NCBI GenBank assembly: GCA_042434945.1
Contig: CP170191.1
Span: 2,046,001-2,110,000, forward strand
Direction of reading: 5' to 3'
Source of the DNA: Escherichia hormaechei_A
GTDB lineage: Bacteria; Pseudomonadota; Gammaproteobacteria; Enterobacterales; Enterobacteriaceae
DNA length: 64,000 nt
Made by a program: the position numbers and the translations under genes. Of the stretch, positions 60,246 to 64,000 are shown in pieces. The notes under the pieces are model-generated. The model worked only from the letters and a program-made list of their open reading frames with translations. It was not told the origin of the DNA and did no database searches. Each line of letters opens with the position of its first letter. Position 1 is the stretch's first letter.

Positions 60246-60521
60246 CTAGCTATGCTTGCGCTGGTCGCGGCGGCATCGTTTATCGTAATGGCGCACCCAC
60301 CAGTATTTATCGCAGACTTCCTCATGTCCGCTCACGCGCGCCCCGGCGAGCCACAATACCGCACCAAGGAAGATACTCAGCACCGCGCCATGCGCAAAGT
60401 ATTGTGGGAGGTCAAGCTGTGGTAACTGGTTGAGGATTGAATACCCCACGCCGACCACCATTACCACCAGACCCAACCCCATGAGCACGTTACCGAGTAA
60501 CGAAGCGTTTTTGCGTTTCAT
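60246..60521 (-). CDS. ychH: YchH family stress-induced inner-membrane protein (DUF2583)
   Basis: 91 residues with two transmembrane helices (about 8-30 and 43-63) and a basic C-terminus (WWVRHYDKRCRRDQRKHS). In E. coli it is CRP-dependent and induced by several stresses; its function is unknown. GGAGGTGAC precedes the ATG. About ten substitutions compared with E. coli. The 277-base gap to divergent pth carries both promoters; I could not fix a CRP site. Confidence 0.9.
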   Translation of the reverse strand: MKRKNASLLGNVLMGLGLVVMVVGVGYSILNQLPQLDLPQYFAHGAVLSIFLGAVLWLAGARVSGHEEVCDKYWWVRHYDKRCRRDQRKHS

Positions 60522-60798
60522 ATGTCACCTCCGGAACTTTCTGGGTTGTAACAGGGAATACCCCTCTTCCTTATGTGTAAAGTATAGACAACACCCAGTG
60601 GGTTATGTGCGGGCGTGATCACAATTACAACCCTTATTTCAACAAAACTTTACAAATAAACGCCTGAACACCTTGACTTTCTAATAGTCCACTCAGGCAA
60701 TTATTACGTTATCTGCATTTGATACGCAGTTTTTTGTCAAGCGGGGCCGCAACCAGTAAACTACGCGCCAGTTATGTACACACTCAGGACAAAAAAAC

Positions 60799-61383
60799 GT
60801 GACGATTAAATTGATTGTCGGCCTGGCGAACCCCGGTGCTGAATACGCCGCAACGCGACATAATGCTGGTGCCTGGTTCGTTGACTTACTGGCAGAGCGT
60901 TTGCGCGCTCCGCTGCGCGAAGAGGCTAAATTCTTTGGTTATACTTCGCGAGTCACTCTTGGAGGCGAAGATGTCCGCCTGTTAGTCCCGACTACATTTA
61001 TGAATCTCAGCGGCAAAGCCGTTGCGGCGATGGCCAGTTTTTTCCGCATTAATCCGGACGAAATTCTGGTGGCCCACGACGAACTGGATCTGCCTCCTGG
61101 CGTCGCCAAATTTAAATTGGGCGGTGGCCATGGTGGTCACAATGGACTGAAAGACATCATCAGTAAATTGGGTAATAACCCTAACTTTCACCGTTTACGC
61201 ATCGGAATCGGTCATCCGGGCGATAAAAATAAAGTTGTCGGTTTTGTGTTAGGCAAACCGCCTGTTAGTGAACAGAAGTTAATTGATGAAGCCATTGACG
61301 AAGCGGCGCGTTGTACTGAAATGTGGTTTACAGATGGCTTGACCAAAGCAACGAACCGATTGCACGCCTTTAAAGCGCAATAA
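60799..61383 (+). CDS. pth: Peptidyl-tRNA hydrolase
   Basis: 194 residues from GTG. Recycles tRNA from dropped-off peptidyl-tRNA. Catalytic N10 and H20 ([17 protein letters not shown]), N68 (FMNLSG) and D93 (VAHDELDLP) are all present. Identical to E. coli Pth. Confidence 0.97.
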
Positions 61384-61499
61384 GTCGTTGTCTGCGGCAT
61401 TTTTGCCGAGTGCCGTGTATAATAGGCAAAGTTATTTCCATTTCTGCAATCTGTTAGCAATAACAGATTGATTATTAAGATATTAAGGTGATTTAAATC

Positions 61500-62591
61500 A
61501 TGGGATTCAAATGCGGTATCGTCGGTTTGCCCAACGTCGGGAAATCTACCCTGTTCAACGCGCTGACCAAAGCCGGTATTGAAGCGGCCAACTTTCCATT
61601 CTGCACCATTGAGCCGAACACAGGCGTCGTACCAATGCCTGATCCTCGCCTGGATCAACTGGCTGAAATCGTAAAACCGCAGCGTACGCTTCCCACGACC
61701 ATGGAATTTGTCGATATCGCCGGTCTGGTAAAAGGCGCATCGAAAGGCGAAGGTCTGGGTAACCAGTTCCTGACCAACATCCGTGAAACCGAAGCGATCG
61801 GTCACGTTGTTCGCTGCTTTGAAAATGACAACATCATTCACGTTTCCGGCAAAGTTAACCCGGCTGACGATATTGAAGTTATCAACACCGAACTGGCGCT
61901 GGCAGACCTCGACACCTGCGAACGTGCGATTCATCGCGTACAGAAGAAAGCCAAAGGTGGCGATAAAGACGCGAAAGCTGAGCTGGCGGTCCTGGAAAAA
62001 TGCCTGCCCCAGTTGGAAAATGCAGGTATGCTGCGCGCGCTGGATTTAAGCGCTGAAGAGAAAGCGGCTATTCGTTACCTGAGCTTCCTGACGCTGAAAC
62101 CAACAATGTACATCGCCAACGTCAACGAAGACGGTTTTGAAAACAACCCATATCTTGACCAGGTGCGTGAAATCGCGGCGAAAGAAGGTTCTGTTGTGGT
62201 TCCGGTTTGTGCTGCTGTTGAAGCAGACATTGCCGAACTGGACGACGAAGAACGTGACGAGTTTATGCAGGAGCTTGGGCTGGAAGAGCCGGGCCTGAAC
62301 CGTGTGATCCGTGCCGGTTATAAACTGCTGAACCTGCAAACTTACTTCACCGCTGGGGTGAAAGAAGTGCGTGCATGGACCATTCCGGTTGGAGCAACCG
62401 CGCCGCAGGCAGCGGGCAAAATCCATACTGATTTTGAAAAAGGCTTTATCCGTGCACAAACCATCTCGTTTGAAGATTTCATCACTTACAAAGGTGAACA
62501 AGGCGCGAAAGAAGCAGGCAAAATGCGTGCAGAAGGTAAAGATTACATCGTGAAAGATGGCGATGTGATGAACTTCCTTTTCAACGTCTAA
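61500..62591 (+). CDS. ychF: Ribosome-binding ATPase YchF (OLA1 family)
   Basis: 363 residues. Obg-related ATPase. It has P-loop [14 protein letters not shown] (about 8-21), a G4 motif that reads NVNE in place of NKxD (which explains the ATP preference), and a C-terminal TGS-like domain. It has roles in translation and in the oxidative stress response by inhibiting catalase. The 116-base gap after pth carries its own leader. Identical to E. coli. Confidence 0.97.
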
Positions 62592-62647
62592 AAGATAAAA
62601 CGGCGCTTTGTGGGGATCTTCGGTGCCTCATAAAGAAGCTAAAATAT

Positions 62648-62676
62648 AAAATCCACGCCAATGCGTGGATTTTTTT
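62648..62676. terminator. Terminator between ychF and the LuxR-type gene
   Basis: AAATCCACGC-CAAT-GCGTGGATTT followed by T, overlapping the stop codon of the convergent regulator. Works for both directions. Confidence 0.88.
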
Positions 62677-63223
62677 ACACGTTAGATACTCGAGCCACCA
62701 CGTTTACAGGCCTGTATCGGGAAGGCTCCCCTTCCCGCGGGCTCTCCGGGCAAAGGGCGGGCCAGTTATCCTTCCACACCCGCAGCAGCGAATAAAGCGT
62801 GAGCGCATTACTGATGCCAAGCTTACCAAGAGCCTTTACCTTATGCGAGCTATAGGTTTTTCGGTTCATACAGCGCAACTTGGCCTTGTCATCAGCATCG
62901 GTTTCTTCGCACATCACCCTAATCGCCCATTTCTCTCTCTCGGTTAAGTGCGGTCTACCCAGAGTATTAACCCGATAGCCAGACAGATAAAAGGCATATG
63001 TCTCCAGAGAAACATCACGCTTAAAATAAAAACTGCGGCAGTGCAGCAACGCGCTGTAAGGATCGAATATTTTGTTCCTTTGCAGTTCGCCAGAATCAAA
63101 AATATATGCCGAGCGCAACCCGGTATCAAAAATGACGAGATGGCGGGTATTCACAGCTGGCATCTCTTCCGCGATAACCTTCAGCCCCCTGATAAAATAG
63201 TTATCATTTGAAATAATTTGCAC
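62675..63223 (-). CDS. LuxR-type helix-turn-helix regulator
   Basis: 182 residues. The N-terminal 85 residues resemble the receiver-like domain of atypical regulators (IISNDNYFIRGLKVIAEE at the start), but no phosphorylatable aspartate pocket is evident. The C-terminal LuxR HTH (93-150) reads LTEREKWAIRVM...NRKTYSSHKVKALGKLGIS. A 30-residue tail follows. This combination is typical of RcsA/BglJ/fimbrial regulators that need a partner or act unphosphorylated. It is not in E. coli at this place. It probably shares a theme with the RhoGAP-like gene 73 bases upstream, though a terminator separates them. Confidence 0.78.
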   Translation of the reverse strand: MQIISNDNYFIRGLKVIAEEMPAVNTRHLVIFDTGLRSAYIFDSGELQRNKIFDPYSALLHCRSFYFKRDVSLETYAFYLSGYRVNTLGRPHLTEREKWAIRVMCEETDADDKAKLRCMNRKTYSSHKVKALGKLGISNALTLYSLLRVWKDNWPALCPESPREGEPSRYRPVNVVARVSNV

Positions 63224-63253
63224 CTATCCGCCCGTTTCAAATTGCTGAATCAT

Positions 63254-63277
63254 AAAAAGGCGCACGCAGCGGCGCCT
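63254..63277 (-). terminator. Terminator after the RhoGAP-like gene
   Basis: On the minus strand, AAGGCGC-CGCTGCGT-GCGCC followed by five T. Confidence 0.75.
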
Positions 63278-63296
63278 TGTGTTATTAAATCAAAGA

Positions 63297-64000
63297 CTAT
63301 CTGGAGCAATGCTCCATCAGGACAAACAAAGCGTCATTGCATTTCGCTGGATCACGCATATAGGCTTCAGGCGAAAAGATCTGCAGCGGCAATCCCGCGT
63401 TCGTTAGTACGGTGAGATTATAGGGCGACTTATTATCTACCCCTTTTGCATGGCAAATCTCTTTATATCGCTGAGGAACGGAAAGTAATGAGCAGAAAAT
63501 ATCGTAACGCTGTGCATCAGCGCCAAACCGGCTGGAGACCAGCGTTTGCACGGCCTGTGGATCCTCTTTGAATTTATTAAGACTCTCGATTTCTACCGCC
63601 GTGAGCTTATTTTCACCGACCGTTTCACCCAGCCAGCGCTTGACGCAAACCGCCGCGTTTGTGCCCGAAATATCACCGCTACGGATAGCATCCGCCATCT
63701 TTCCCGGCTGCTTCAGCGCGGCGTTGATCGTCCGAATTTTTTCCAGCTCGAGGCTTTCTCTGAACATACCCACCATATAATCAGGATCTTTATCCATGCG
63801 TTCCGTCATGGCCAGACGTAGCTCTTCAGCCGCAGTCGGTTGGATATTATTCAGTTTCGGGTTACCTGCGGCCTTACTCTTATTCGGCACAAGCGAGCTT
63901 ATCGCCGAGGCAACATGCCGCAGTCCGGACTGAACGGACCTGCCCATCGTTTCCAGCGAATTTGCAACACATTCCAGACAGGAAAGAAAGCCTCGCTTAA
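63297..64000 (-). CDS. RhoGAP-domain-like protein, N-terminus cut by window edge
   Basis: The frame is open from 63297 past the window end. An ATG at 63947 would give 216 residues, but it has no ribosome site and the frame continues upstream (KRGFLSCLECVANSLET), so the true start is probably outside. Counting from that Met, VGMFRES at 59-65 looks like the arginine-finger loop of eukaryotic RhoGAPs (GIFRxS) with R63. AAVCVKRWLGE (98-108) resembles LKxFLRELP, and NKSPYNLTVL (172-181) resembles NKMxxxNLAxxF. No signal peptide seen. If correct, it could act on Rho-family GTPases of a host. Identification by pattern only. Confidence 0.45.
   Translation of the reverse strand, partial: KRGFLSCLECVANSLETMGRSVQSGLRHVASAISSLVPNKSKAAGNPKLNNIQPTAAEELRLAMTERMDKDPDYMVGMFRESLELEKIRTINAALKQPGKMADAIRSGDISGTNAAVCVKRWLGETVGENKLTAVEIESLNKFKEDPQAVQTLVSSRFGADAQRYDIFCSLLSVPQRYKEICHAKGVDNKSPYNLTVLTNAGLPLQIFSPEAYMRDPAKCNDALFVLMEHCSR

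Noticed and set aside
60598..60625. Possible CRP site in the ychH-pth gap
   Set aside because: GTGATCACA is only one good half-site; the second half is at the wrong spacing.

Overview
The window is chromosomal DNA of a member of the Enterobacterales. Gene order follows the Escherichia coli cls-opp-adhE-hns-galU-nar-cha-kdsA-prs-ychF stretch, read here with opp on the minus strand. One extra block sits between ychO and ychN: a Klebsiella/Enterobacter-type nas cluster for assimilating nitrate. REP-like and ERIC repeats of the kind common in Enterobacter and Klebsiella also occur.

The most striking property is mosaicism. Compared with the E. coli K-12 proteins as I remember them, blocks of identical or nearly identical sequence (cls, oppABCDF, ychE, most of adhE, hns, galU, purU, tyrTV, narGHJI, narL, kdsA, sirB1, prfA, hemA, lolB, ispE, prs, most of dauA, pth, ychF) alternate with clearly divergent blocks (a voltage-gated channel in place of kch, the adhE 3' end, tdk, rssB, rssA, narK, ychO, nas, ychN, cha, merR, ychH, luxR, a RhoGAP-like gene). 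Several switches fall inside genes (yciU, adhE, ychJ, narX, sirB2, prmC, dauA). Single-base indels cluster in cls, narK, sirB2 and prmC, some next to these switches. Either there was extensive homologous recombination between E. coli and another enterobacterium, or this is a chimeric draft assembly of two genomes. The window alone cannot decide.

Layout: 1-1.4 kb cls (broken) and yciU. 1.5-2.3 kb a Kv-type potassium channel. 2.35-7.9 kb the oligopeptide ABC importer oppABCDF. 8.7-12.5 kb ychE and adhE. 12.5-18.8 kb tdk, hns, galU, rssB, rssA, ychJ and purU. 19.0-20.0 kb two tRNA-Tyr genes with 178-bp tandem repeats. 20.1-31.4 kb respiratory nitrate reductase narGHJI, transporter narK and sensor-regulator narXL. 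31.4-32.8 kb ychO. 33.0-43.8 kb nasA, a nasC-nasB fusion, nasDEF, and nasR, with a sigma54 promoter and an ANTAR-type attenuator leader. 43.9-49.1 kb ychN, a chemoreceptor, a DUF1883 protein and chaCBA. 49.2-54.5 kb kdsA, sirB1, sirB2, prmC, prfA and hemA. 54.7-62.6 kb lolB, ispE, prs, dauA, merR, ychH, pth and ychF. 62.7-64 kb a LuxR-type regulator and a RhoGAP-like protein cut by the window edge.

Functionally, the centre of the window joins two nitrate systems. NarGHJI/NarK/NarXL respires nitrate anaerobically under FNR and NarL control. The Nas proteins import nitrate and reduce it to ammonium, under NtrC/sigma54 initiation and NasR antitermination. The two outer thirds are mainly housekeeping genes.
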